DNA of 59,080 nt, taken from Acidimicrobiaceae bacterium. GTDB lineage: Bacteria > Actinomycetota > Acidimicrobiia > Acidimicrobiales > Ilumatobacteraceae. Made by a program: the position numbers and the translations under genes. Location: positions 1-59,080 of the forward strand of contig BGOG01000009.1 in NCBI GenBank assembly GCA_003569125.1, in the 5' to 3' direction. Shown here piece by piece: positions 51,834 through 59,080 of the stretch (position 1 is its first letter; each line of letters starts with the position of its first letter). Under the pieces are notes generated by a model, which saw nothing but the letters and a program-made list of their open reading frames with translations, made no database searches and was not told the origin of the DNA.

Positions 51834-52616
51834 TTACTTATTTTTAGTGTTCTGGATGTACCGCGCCGGCAATATAACCGCCGCGAGAATCGTGAAAATG
51901 TATGCCTGCAAGAAAGCGACGAGTACTTCGAAGCCGGTCAAAAACACGAGCATGAAGAACGGCAAGACACCGATCGGAATCAAGATCTTGTCGCGTGCTT
52001 GAAACATCGCCTCGCTGAGCAAAGCGAAAATTACGAGCAACAAGTGACCAGCCAACATGTTGGCGAAAAGTCGAACGGCGAGTGAGAACGGGCGAACGAT
52101 CAATGTCGAAATAAACTCGATCGGCGTCACCAAAATGTAGAGCGCCTTCGGAACTCCGGGAGGAAACAACACGCTCTTGAAATATCCGAAGAACCCTTGA
52201 TGCTTGATGCCTTGCACGTTGAATACAACCCACACGAGCACCGCCAAAAACATTGGTATCGCCATTCGCGCGGTCGCTGGCATCTGGATGAACGGAATGA
52301 TTCCTGGCATGTTGCATAAGTAGACGAACAAGAAAAGTGTCAATAAGAAAGGTGTCCATCCAAGACCATCACGTCCCATAGTTTGCATGATGATGTTGTT
52401 CTCGATGAATTCGACACTCACCTCAGCAAGGTTGCGCGTGCCCTTTGGTGCGACTTTCGGATCTTTGCGCGCTGCAGAAAGAAATAAGAGTGTGCCGATG
52501 AGTGCGGCGGCGATTGCGATCAAACCGACTTTGTTCAAACCTGGAACGACATCCTTCCAACGGAGCAATTCGTTGATCGGCGGAAATTCAAACGAGAGAA
52601 TGCTGTTGATGATCAT
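51834..52616 (-). CDS. atpB: F-type ATP synthase a subunit
   Basis: A 260-residue stator membrane protein with five or six helices. The conserved Arg is in RPFSLAVRLFANMLAGHLLL, and the C-terminal FEVLVAFLQAYIFTILAAVIL forms the second half channel. It moves protons past the c-ring. Its ATG overlaps the atpI stop. Confidence 0.94.
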   Translation of the reverse strand: MIINSILSFEFPPINELLRWKDVVPGLNKVGLIAIAAALIGTLLFLSAARKDPKVAPKGTRNLAEVSVEFIENNIIMQTMGRDGLGWTPFLLTLFLFVYLCNMPGIIPFIQMPATARMAIPMFLAVLVWVVFNVQGIKHQGFFGYFKSVLFPPGVPKALYILVTPIEFISTLIVRPFSLAVRLFANMLAGHLLLVIFALLSEAMFQARDKILIPIGVLPFFMLVFLTGFEVLVAFLQAYIFTILAAVILPARYIQNTKNK

Positions 52617-53118
52617 TTAGATGAGCTTTCGGTTTGCTGTGTTTGTTTAGACGATGATGATTTAGAAGGTTTTGGTTTGAGTCCGGGAAACGCAAGTGAC
52701 AAAGAAACATATCGCAATTCCCAAAATAAAAGACCAAGATGAGCAAAATTATTGTCAACCCAAGAGGTAAAAGTTCGACCCATGAGCTGTTGCGTACGAC
52801 GAACACTGCAACTGCCACCAGGGCGAGACGCAACAAATAGCCAAACAACATCGTCGCCATCATAAACGCATATGAAATGCGGGCCGTGTACGCGACCAGA
52901 GCAGCAGCCAGGCCAAAATTGCAGAACACAATTGCGATCGCATAGGCACATGAATACGCACCGTTTGACCCCCAAACAATCGCACAAACTCCAATCAAAA
53001 TCGGAGCAACTATCGAACCACGCTTGATGATGTCTCGCGCCAGCGCAGCTTCAGGAGCCGGACCCGTGTCGCGCATCGACAGAATCGAGATTTTTGCGTC
53101 TGTGTCGAGAGAGATCAT
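52613..53118 (-). CDS. atpI: ATP synthase protein I (frame break near the C terminus)
   Basis: A membrane protein of about 170 residues with four helices (VAPILIGVCAIVWGSN, AYAIAIVFCNFGLAAALVAY, ATMLFGYLLRLALVAVAVFV and LLPLGLTIILLI). After LTIILLILV the frame must change by one base in a T4 run (about 52723-52731) to give LLFWELRYVSLSLAFPGLKP, the typical AtpI end, with a stop overlapping atpB's ATG. AtpI helps assemble the c-ring. The break looks like one lost base. Confidence 0.78.
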
Positions 53119-53423
53119 GTGGGACTTTTCAATTGGCTGGTTTGCTTTTTGATGTGACTCGTCGCGGCGTCTCGACGTTTGACTTCTTGAAGTTGCATGT
53201 TGCCGTCATAGACATACCACATGCGAACAAAACTTCCGAGCAGAGAAAACAAACTCAACGCAATCGTGAAAATTGGTCTTGTGCCGAGTGAATTATCCAC
53301 GACCAAACCGACTACGAGAAAAATGCCGACACTCACTGAGATTTCAGCACCACGACCCAGCGAGTCGTCGGATGCAGACGCACCGCGCACGACCGGCTTA
53401 CGAGTTGGCAAAAATTTCAACAC
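53115..53423 (-). CDS. atpZ: AtpZ/AtpI-type small membrane protein
   Basis: A 102-residue protein with two membrane helices (EISVSVGIFLVVGLVVDN and PIFTIALSLFSLLGSFVRM) and a basic tail, matching the ATPase_gene1/AtpZ family found at the start of atp operons. It overlaps atpI downstream and is the first gene of the operon. A role in c-ring assembly or ion transport is proposed for the family. The start is GTG 53423. Confidence 0.72.
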   Translation of the reverse strand: MLKFLPTRKPVVRGASASDDSLGRGAEISVSVGIFLVVGLVVDNSLGTRPIFTIALSLFSLLGSFVRMWYVYDGNMQLQEVKRRDAATSHIKKQTSQLKSPT

Positions 53424-53483
53424 TGACCCTCAAAATCAATCGCTCTAGACGCGCTCGCCTATCGCTTGTGAATAAAGATACAA

Positions 53484-53511
53484 ACTATACGCAAGAGGGC
53501 AATTAACGCAA
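53484..53511 (-). promoter_or_regulatory. Candidate promoter of the atp operon
   Basis: On the minus strand TTGCGT and TATAGT are spaced by 16 bases, with the -10 about 60 bases before the AtpZ start and just after the wecA stop. The -10 is a close match to TATAAT; the -35 matches four of six. It is visual only. Confidence 0.4.
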
Positions 53512-53523
53512 ACTGACGCGAAA

Positions 53524-54711
53524 TTAATTTTCTGGCACTATCTCAACTGGCGTTTCGGGCTCGCTAAGTCGCGGTGTTTCGGCTTGTGCTTTTGTTCTAA
53601 AGAAACGGCGTACAGAAAACCGATCGTTGAACCTGGTGAACCAGACCAATATCGCCACTAAAAACAAAAACGGCCAAAGGTTCGTTGAGCCTTCTGAAAG
53701 CGCCGGGTAAAGCACGAAGGCCGAAAGCAGGGCTGTCCACGACCAAAGAATCACGACGGCGCGACGCGGCCCGTGCCCCAACTTTATTAATCGGTGGTGC
53801 AAGTGACCCGTGTCGGCAGTGGCGAAACCCACCCCGCTTCGCGTTCGACGGATGATCGCAAAAAGCACATCGATAATCGGCACGCCGAGCACAAGTAACG
53901 GGATTAACAGCGGCGCCAAAAAGAAATATGTCTGACCGCCGTCTGATTTTAGATCGGGGCTGGCGCGACCGCCGACGACACTTGTTGAAACTGCAATTAA
54001 TAAACCAAGCAACAATGCTCCACTGTCACCCATAAATATTTTCGCCGGATTGAAGTTGTATGGCAAAAACCCCAAGCAGATACCGACAGTGATGATCGCC
54101 ACTAGTGGCCCGATATTCGGCTCGCTCAGCAAACCGTTCGTACCGAGGTGACGGCTGTACACAAAAAATGCAGTGGCCGCAATCGCCACGATGCCGGCGG
54201 CGAGCCCGTCGAGCCCGTCGATCAGATTTATCGCTTGCGTCATACCCAGGAGCCACAAAACCGTGAATAGTGGTATCCAGTCTCTCGACAAAACAAACAC
54301 GTCGACAAACGGCGCGCGAAAATAAATCATCGTCACACCAAACCAAACGAGTGCGACAGCGGCAACCACGACACCGGTTACTTTCATCGGTGCAGAAACT
54401 TCGTGGACGTCGTCGACAAACCCGAGTACAAAAACAATTAGCCCTGCAAAAATTACGCCAACGAGTTCAGAGTTGTTGCGAAACAGTGGATCAAATCGAT
54501 CCATCTGCCACGCAACGGCGATCGCAATGACGAGCGCTATGAAAAATGCGATACCACCGACATCGGGTGTCGGCTCAGGGTGACTGCGACGCGCATCGGG
54601 CGTCGCCATCCAGCCATTTTGACGCGCAAACTTTGCAACTATCGGCGTCGCAATCGCGGTCACTGCAGCTGCAACACCGCCAATAAATAAATACCCAAAG
54701 AGGTCACTCAT
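53524..54711 (-). CDS. wecA: WecA/MraY-type undecaprenyl-phosphate sugar-1-phosphate transferase
   Basis: A 395-residue polytopic protein starting GYLFIGGVAAAVTAIATPIVAK with ARRSHPEPTPDVGGIAFFI, the acidic motif NLIDGLDGLAAGIVAIA, the metal-binding FMGDSGALLLG and the late RTRSGVGFATADTGHLHHRLI loop with its His pair. It would load GlcNAc-1-P or a similar sugar phosphate on the lipid carrier to start cell-wall arabinogalactan or other polymer. Its place upstream of the atp operon matches the mycobacterial rfe/wecA-atpB order. Confidence 0.85.
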   Translation of the reverse strand: MSDLFGYLFIGGVAAAVTAIATPIVAKFARQNGWMATPDARRSHPEPTPDVGGIAFFIALVIAIAVAWQMDRFDPLFRNNSELVGVIFAGLIVFVLGFVDDVHEVSAPMKVTGVVVAAVALVWFGVTMIYFRAPFVDVFVLSRDWIPLFTVLWLLGMTQAINLIDGLDGLAAGIVAIAATAFFVYSRHLGTNGLLSEPNIGPLVAIITVGICLGFLPYNFNPAKIFMGDSGALLLGLLIAVSTSVVGGRASPDLKSDGGQTYFFLAPLLIPLLVLGVPIIDVLFAIIRRTRSGVGFATADTGHLHHRLIKLGHGPRRAVVILWSWTALLSAFVLYPALSEGSTNLWPFLFLVAILVWFTRFNDRFSVRRFFRTKAQAETPRLSEPETPVEIVPEN

Positions 54712-54731
54712 TTTTTATGGTGGTGCTACTT

Positions 54732-55985
54732 CTAGATGTTTGCATAAACAGGAAACTTTGCGCAGAGTTGCGCAACTTTACCCCGCACCTCGGCGATTTT
54801 TGACGCGTCGTTGCGATAACGCAATGTCGTTGCAATAAATTCGGCGATCAATGGCATCTCGGCCTCGCGCATGCCTTGAGTTGTTACCGACGGCGTGCCG
54901 ATGCGCACACCAGAGGTCACGAACGGGCTACGCGGATCATTCGGTATCGCGTTTTTGTTCAGTGTTATGCCCGCCGTGTCTAAAACAAGTTGCGCTTCTT
55001 TGCCGGTTAGTTCGGCATCAAAAGGTTGCAAGTCGACAACCATCATGTGCGTGTCTGTGCCGCCAGAAACAAGTCTGAACCCGTGCCCTGCGAGCGCTGC
55101 AGCCAACGCCGAAGCGTTCTTGACTATCTGATGTGCGTATTGACTGAAACTCGGTTGCATTGCCTCGTGAAACGCAACAGCCTTAGCCGCAATCGCGTGC
55201 TCTAATGGCCCACCTTGACTGCCGGGGAAAACTGCTTTGTCGATTATCGGCGCGAGTTCGGCGCGACACAAAATGCAACCACCACGCGGACCACGCAAAG
55301 TTTTGTGAGTTGTAAATGTGACCACATCTGCAAACGGCACGGGGTTCGGGTGAGCCCCACCAGCGACGAGGCCCGCGATGTGGGCGATATCGAACATCAT
55401 CATCGCCCCGACTTCATCGGCGATTTTTTTGAACGGCTCTGGTTCAAGTCGACGCGGATAAGAAGTGGTGCCCGCAACAATTAGTTTTGGCTTGTGCTCG
55501 ATCGCAAGTTCGCGAATCTCGTCAAAGTTCAATCGTTCATCGGTTGCACCGACCTTGAACGAATGGAACTTGTAAAGAATTCCACTTGCGTTGACTGGCG
55601 AGCCATGCGTCAGGTGGCCACCGTGGTCGAGACTCAACCCCAAAACTGTGTCACCTGGTTTTAGCAACCCAAGATAAACAGCCATGTTTGCACTCGCGCC
55701 CGAGTGTGGTTGCACATTGGCGTGATCTGCACCAAACAGTTTTTTGACTCGTTCAATCGCAAGTGCCTCGACATCGTCGACGACTGCATTACCTCCGTAA
55801 TAACGCTTTGTCGGATATCCCTCGCTGTATTTATTTGTCAACACCGAACCAGTTGCCGCCATTACATCTGGTGACGCAAAGTTCTCGCTGGCGATTAATT
55901 GCAGACCAGTTGTTTGCCGCACACGCTCTGCCTCTAGAAGATCAAAAGTTGTTGTGTCGCGCAAAGTTTCAGATGGCCAAGGCAT
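54732..55985 (-). CDS. glyA: Serine hydroxymethyltransferase
   Basis: A 417-residue PLP enzyme interconverting serine and glycine with tetrahydrofolate. Marks are [37 protein letters not shown], the [17 protein letters not shown] loop, the PLP Lys in [16 protein letters not shown], and the [17 protein letters not shown] substrate end. ATG 55985 sits on the rpiB stop (TAATG). Confidence 0.95.
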   Translation of the reverse strand: MPWPSETLRDTTTFDLLEAERVRQTTGLQLIASENFASPDVMAATGSVLTNKYSEGYPTKRYYGGNAVVDDVEALAIERVKKLFGADHANVQPHSGASANMAVYLGLLKPGDTVLGLSLDHGGHLTHGSPVNASGILYKFHSFKVGATDERLNFDEIRELAIEHKPKLIVAGTTSYPRRLEPEPFKKIADEVGAMMMFDIAHIAGLVAGGAHPNPVPFADVVTFTTHKTLRGPRGGCILCRAELAPIIDKAVFPGSQGGPLEHAIAAKAVAFHEAMQPSFSQYAHQIVKNASALAAALAGHGFRLVSGGTDTHMMVVDLQPFDAELTGKEAQLVLDTAGITLNKNAIPNDPRSPFVTSGVRIGTPSVTTQGMREAEMPLIAEFIATTLRYRNDASKIAEVRGKVAQLCAKFPVYANI

Positions 55986-56461
55986 TATTTACTTCTTTCG
56001 TTTTGAGATTTTTTAATTTCGGAAAGTTCGATTTCATGGAGTTGTGCAACTCTCGGTGCATGTCTCCCGCCTTCAAATTGCGTACTGAGAAACTTATCAA
56101 CGATCTGCTCTGCAAGTTCGGGTGAAACCACTCGCGCGCCCATCGAAAGCACGTTTGCGTCGTTGTGCGATCGTGCCATTTCGGCTAAATAAAGATCGTT
56201 GCACAAGGCGGCGCGAATGCCAACTACTTTGTTGGCGGCAATTTGCTCACCTTGACCGCTACCGCCGAGCACGATACCAATATCGGCTTTGTCGTCTCGC
56301 ACCGCGCGAGCAACATTCGCACATATTTCGGGATAATCAACGCTCTGGGTCGAATTCGTGCCGTGGTCGTCGACAGATAGCCCTTTATTGGCTAGATAAG
56401 AAATCAAATGTTGCTTGAGTTCAAAACCAGCATGATCAGACCCAATCGCAATGCGCTTCAC
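55985..56461 (-). CDS. rpiB: Ribose-5-phosphate isomerase B
   Basis: A 158-residue RpiB/LacAB-type isomerase starting [19 protein letters not shown]. The catalytic Cys position seen in some family members is a Ser here ([17 protein letters not shown]), typical of the phosphate-binding loop of the actinobacterial forms; the RHAPRVAQL end may include the active His. It interconverts ribulose- and ribose-5-phosphate. GTG 56461 is favoured over GTG 56479. It overlaps glyA. Confidence 0.88.
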   Translation of the reverse strand: MKRIAIGSDHAGFELKQHLISYLANKGLSVDDHGTNSTQSVDYPEICANVARAVRDDKADIGIVLGGSGQGEQIAANKVVGIRAALCNDLYLAEMARSHNDANVLSMGARVVSPELAEQIVDKFLSTQFEGGRHAPRVAQLHEIELSEIKKSQNERSK

Positions 56462-56538
56462 GCTAAAAGTGTATTGCACGGCGCAGACCGCCTGATATCT
56501 CGATGAGCAACAAAAGTTACGGCGTATTGTGAGTAGTT

Positions 56539-58041
56539 GTGTCGATTGACCCTCGAACTCCTGTGCTTGTTGGGCAAGCCCAAATTGTCAACCATGCAGC
56601 GACATTGGCTGACGCACGCGAGCCGGTGCAATTAATTGCCGAGGCAATTCGAAGTGCGACCACCGATGCAGGATTGACATCCGTGCCAGATGTCGACGCG
56701 CTAAATATCGTGCGCATGTTGTCGTGGCGCTATACAAATCCGGCGCACACCGTTGCCAAACTTCTTGGGATCAACACCCGCGCTGATGGCATAACCCCGC
56801 ACGGTGGCAACATGCCCCAGTTGATTGTCAACAAACTTGCACGAGAAATTCAAAACGGAGAACTAGACATCGCAATAATTGCAGGCGGTGAATCAAGTTA
56901 TTCGCGATCGCGGGCACAAAAAGAAAATGTAACGCTGAACTGGACGCCAGAAGCGCAGGGCACTCCAGCACCGCTCCAAATCATAGATGATGCGGCGATG
57001 AGCAGCCCTGAAGAAATCGCGAGAAAAATTTTTTTACCAGTGCAGATTTATCCGATGTTTGAAACTGCACTTCGTGCCAAAGCAAATCGAGGCATCGCCG
57101 AGCACGATCAAATGATCAGCGAACTTTGGGCAAGGTTCAGTGGCGTGGCCACGACGAATCCAAATGCGTGGAGTCAAACCGCGCTCAGCGCCGAACAGAT
57201 TCGCGCAGTCACACCAAAGAATCGGATGATCGGCTCGCCTTATCGCAAAGTGATGAACTCAAATAATCAAGTTGACATGGCTGCGGCGTTGATCATTTGC
57301 TCAGCCGAAAAAGCAACTCAACTTGGTATTGCACGAGACCGCTGGGTTTTTCCGATTTCTGGCACAGATTGCCATGAGCACTATTTCATCTCAAACCGAT
57401 TTTCATTTTCTGATACGCCGGCCGTGCGACTTGGTGGAGCAATGGCCTGCGACCTTGCTGATATTTCGCTTGCTGATATTTCGCTAGTTGATTTATATTC
57501 ATGTTTTCCGTCGGCGGTACAACTTGGCGCACAATCGTTGAACTTGTCGCTTACCCAACAACTGACAATCACCGGCGGTTTATCTTTTGCAGGCGGACCA
57601 TGGAACAACTATGTGATGCACGCAATCGCCACAATGATGACCAAACTTCGCCGTGACACAGGTTCAAAACAAGATGGTTTCATCTGGGCTAATGGCGGTT
57701 ATGCAACAAAGCACTCATTCGGGCTCTACTCAAACGAGCCAGCCAAATCTGGTTTTCGATACGGCTCGCCACAATCGAAAATAGATTCGCTTGATAAACG
57801 AGAATTGGCTTCGACTAGTGATGCAGCAAGCGATGTAGCTGGGCAAGCAACTATTGAGGCCTACACCGTGATGCACGATCGCGACGGCAAACCAGAAACA
57901 GCCATAGCCGCGGTACTACTCAACGACTCGCGTCGTGCGTGGGCAACTTCAACTGATAAACAAGTTGCGACTGCAATGTGCACTAACGAATGGGTCGGCT
58001 GCAAAGTCAACCTCAACCCCGACGGCACCCTGCATATTTAA
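56539..58041 (+). CDS. Thiolase-like (SCP-x/acetyl-CoA acetyltransferase family) protein
   Basis: A 500-residue thiolase-like protein with the N-terminal VGQAQIVNHA and GNMPQLIVNKLAREI region, an AIIAGGESSYSRSRAQ nucleophile-type loop with Ser where thiolases have Cys, the VDLYSCFPSAVQLGAQ block and the GGPWNNYVMHAI end, and an extra C-terminal domain (from about 420) as in thiolase-like protein 1. It may cleave or bind acyl-CoA in lipid metabolism. The start is GTG 56539. It reads against the flanking genes on the other strand and splits the prmC-rpiB order. A 15-base in-frame tandem repeat lies at 57454-57483. Confidence 0.78.
   Translation: MSIDPRTPVLVGQAQIVNHAATLADAREPVQLIAEAIRSATTDAGLTSVPDVDALNIVRMLSWRYTNPAHTVAKLLGINTRADGITPHGGNMPQLIVNKLAREIQNGELDIAIIAGGESSYSRSRAQKENVTLNWTPEAQGTPAPLQIIDDAAMSSPEEIARKIFLPVQIYPMFETALRAKANRGIAEHDQMISELWARFSGVATTNPNAWSQTALSAEQIRAVTPKNRMIGSPYRKVMNSNNQVDMAAALIICSAEKATQLGIARDRWVFPISGTDCHEHYFISNRFSFSDTPAVRLGGAMACDLADISLADISLVDLYSCFPSAVQLGAQSLNLSLTQQLTITGGLSFAGGPWNNYVMHAIATMMTKLRRDTGSKQDGFIWANGGYATKHSFGLYSNEPAKSGFRYGSPQSKIDSLDKRELASTSDAASDVAGQATIEAYTVMHDRDGKPETAIAAVLLNDSRRAWATSTDKQVATAMCTNEWVGCKVNLNPDGTLHI
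57454..57483 (+). repeat. 15-bp in-frame tandem duplication
   Basis: CTTGCTGATATTTCG occurs twice in a row inside the thiolase-like gene and adds LADIS to the protein just before VDLYSCFP. Confidence 0.9.
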
Positions 58042-58050
58042 AAAAGCGAT

Positions 58051-58926
58051 CTAAGTTTTGCGGGCGAGGGCGATGCGGTCGTGCTGAGAATAGTCTTGGC
58101 GAATTTGAATATCCATAAAACTGCTCTCGCTGAGCAAGTCACGAATCACCGTGCCCTGGTCATGACCGATTTCAAGAACTAGCAAACCGTCTGAAACGAG
58201 CCACTCGCCCGCCTGCGAAATAATTTGGCGATGTGCATTCAGTCCGTCGGTGCCTGCGTAAAGCGCAAGATGCGGCTCGTAATCACGAACAACCGACTCG
58301 ACACTCGCATCGTAAACAGCGATGTACGGTGGATTACTAATTATCAAATCAAAAACTATGTTTAAGGTCTTTCGGCAATGCCAAAAACCAATCGCCTTGG
58401 GCAAGTCGCACATTGCCGTCGACAAGACCCAAACCGGCAAGATTCGCTCGAGCCACATCTAAAGCATCAGCCGAAACATCGGTCAACCAAACCTCGGCAC
58501 ATCCAAGTGGCAGTTCGCTCGCCAATGCCAGACCAATCACACCACTGCCCGTACCCAAATCTGCAATTCGCAATTTTCGTTTCAATTCTGCGCGACATCA
58601 CCCAGAGAGTCAAGAGCAACTTGCACGACAAGTTCAGTTTCGGGTCGTGGAATCAATACCCGCGGGTCGACCATCACATCAAGGTGTCGAAACGACCAGC
58701 GCTGCATTACATATTGCAAGGGCTCGCCCGTCAACCGCCGCCGAACCATTTCTCGCAAGGCAATACCGCAACGCTGGCTGACGAGTTCTGATAAGCCCGA
58801 GCTAAATTCGCTTGCGTCCAATCCACTTGCATGCTCACAAAGCCATCGTGCTTCTTGTTCGCTACCCAGATCAGCCGAGGTCGTCTGAAACAACTCGCCC
58901 CATGTGATTGTTTCGTCGCTGTTCAC
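58051..58926 (-). CDS. prmC: Peptide chain release factor N5-glutamine methyltransferase (two frame breaks)
   Basis: Three frames make one PrmC/HemK of about 290 residues. The N-terminal helical domain has GEPLQYVMQRWSFRHLDV and PRVLIPRPETELVV, the next frame IADLGTGSGVIGLALA (SAM motif I), and the third the catalytic NPPY in IISNPPYIAVYD. Steps are needed near 58585-58590 and at the A5 run 58351-58355 (T5 on the coding strand, one too many: KHSFDLIISNPPY). It methylates the Gln of the GGQ loop in PrfA/PrfB, whose gene lies just upstream. The breaks look like sequencing indels. Confidence 0.85.
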
Positions 58927-58934
58927 GACAGAAA

Positions 58935-59080
58935 TTATTTCTCGCCGGCGTATGCCAACTGCTCTGTCTGATACTCAAGGGTCAGCGCATCAATCACCGG
59001 GTCTAAGTTGCCGGCCAAAACTTCTTGCAACTGATGCAAAGTGAAACCGATTCGATGATCAGTAACACGACTGTCTTTGA
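58935..59080 (-). CDS. prfA: Peptide chain release factor 1, C-terminal end (partial)
   Basis: The reading frame that enters from the window edge ends TAA at 58935 and encodes [20 protein letters not shown] and a tail [19 protein letters not shown], the C-terminal domain of RF1. The gene extends beyond the window. RF1 recognises UAA and UAG. The short spacer before prmC fits one operon with the methyltransferase that modifies it. Confidence 0.9.
   Translation of the reverse strand, partial: KDSRVTDHRIGFTLHQLQEVLAGNLDPVIDALTLEYQTEQLAYAGEK

Noticed and set aside
54180-54230. Repeated GAGCCCGTC units
   Set aside because: They encode the DGLDGLAAG motif of the WecA-like enzyme, a family-conserved sequence.
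58340-58370. Possible prfB-like +1 programmed frameshift (TTT TGA) in prmC
   Set aside because: A second break in the same gene and the general homopolymer pattern make a sequencing indel more likely; no SD-like stimulator is seen upstream.

Overview
This 59 kb window reads as a compact chromosome segment of a free-living high-energy actinobacterium, most likely class Acidimicrobiia (Ilumatobacter/acIV-like). The reasons are gene content and order: prfA-prmC, rpiB, glyA, a WecA-type transferase and an F-type ATP synthase operon in the order known from mycobacteria, a two-b-subunit (b and b') ATP synthase, a PASTA-domain kinase relative, a MurA with Asp in place of the catalytic Cys, and several small proteins I can only describe as conserved-looking unknowns. 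Lineage is inference; no rRNA is present. Genes are tightly packed, many pairs overlap as ATGA, and GTG/TTG starts are common. No CRISPR array, insertion sequence, prophage or rRNA operon was seen.

Layout. 0-14.5 kb: tRNA-Gln(CTG), a YdcF-like protein and gltX; a VIT-type transporter; a DUF2237 protein; then branched-chain amino acid genes cimA, ilvE, leuB; greA, an alpha/beta hydrolase, a DUF2142 membrane protein, leuC-leuD and a DEAD-box helicase. 14.5-19.3 kb: homospermidine synthase (frame broken), a leucine-rich leader peptide with attenuator, leuA, ferredoxin, pyrF. 19.3-25.4 kb: two surface-polysaccharide-type genes, an SCP2 protein, an MFS exporter and a PASTA pseudokinase. 26-38 kb: ligA, cysteine desulfurase-mnmA-methyltransferase, a SRPBCC protein, an Nfu-like protein-meaB-azlC-azlD operon, murA, an MFS transporter. 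38-44.6 kb: J-domain protein, acidic protein, glpX, a secreted unknown, a sigma-like unknown and a fragmented FAD oxidoreductase. 44.6-59 kb: SDR, the complete atp operon, wecA-like, glyA, rpiB, a thiolase-like gene, prmC, and the 3' end of prfA.

How the genes work together. CimA makes citramalate and LeuA makes 2-isopropylmalate; LeuCD and LeuB can serve both routes, IlvE finishes the amino acids, and AzlCD can export them. LeuA expression appears to be sensed by leucine-dependent transcription attenuation. GltX next to tRNA-Gln suggests, without proving it, misacylation plus an amidotransferase route. Cysteine desulfurase and MnmA form a tRNA 2-thiolation pair.

Caution: at least nine genes (hss, a glycosyltransferase, an MFS exporter, ligA, the cysteine desulfurase, murA, the FAD oxidoreductase, atpI, prmC) show single-base frame breaks, most in short homopolymers and several in essential genes. 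The simplest reading is sequencing/assembly indels, so I annotate these as full-length spans and describe each break; recoding or true decay remains possible for a few.
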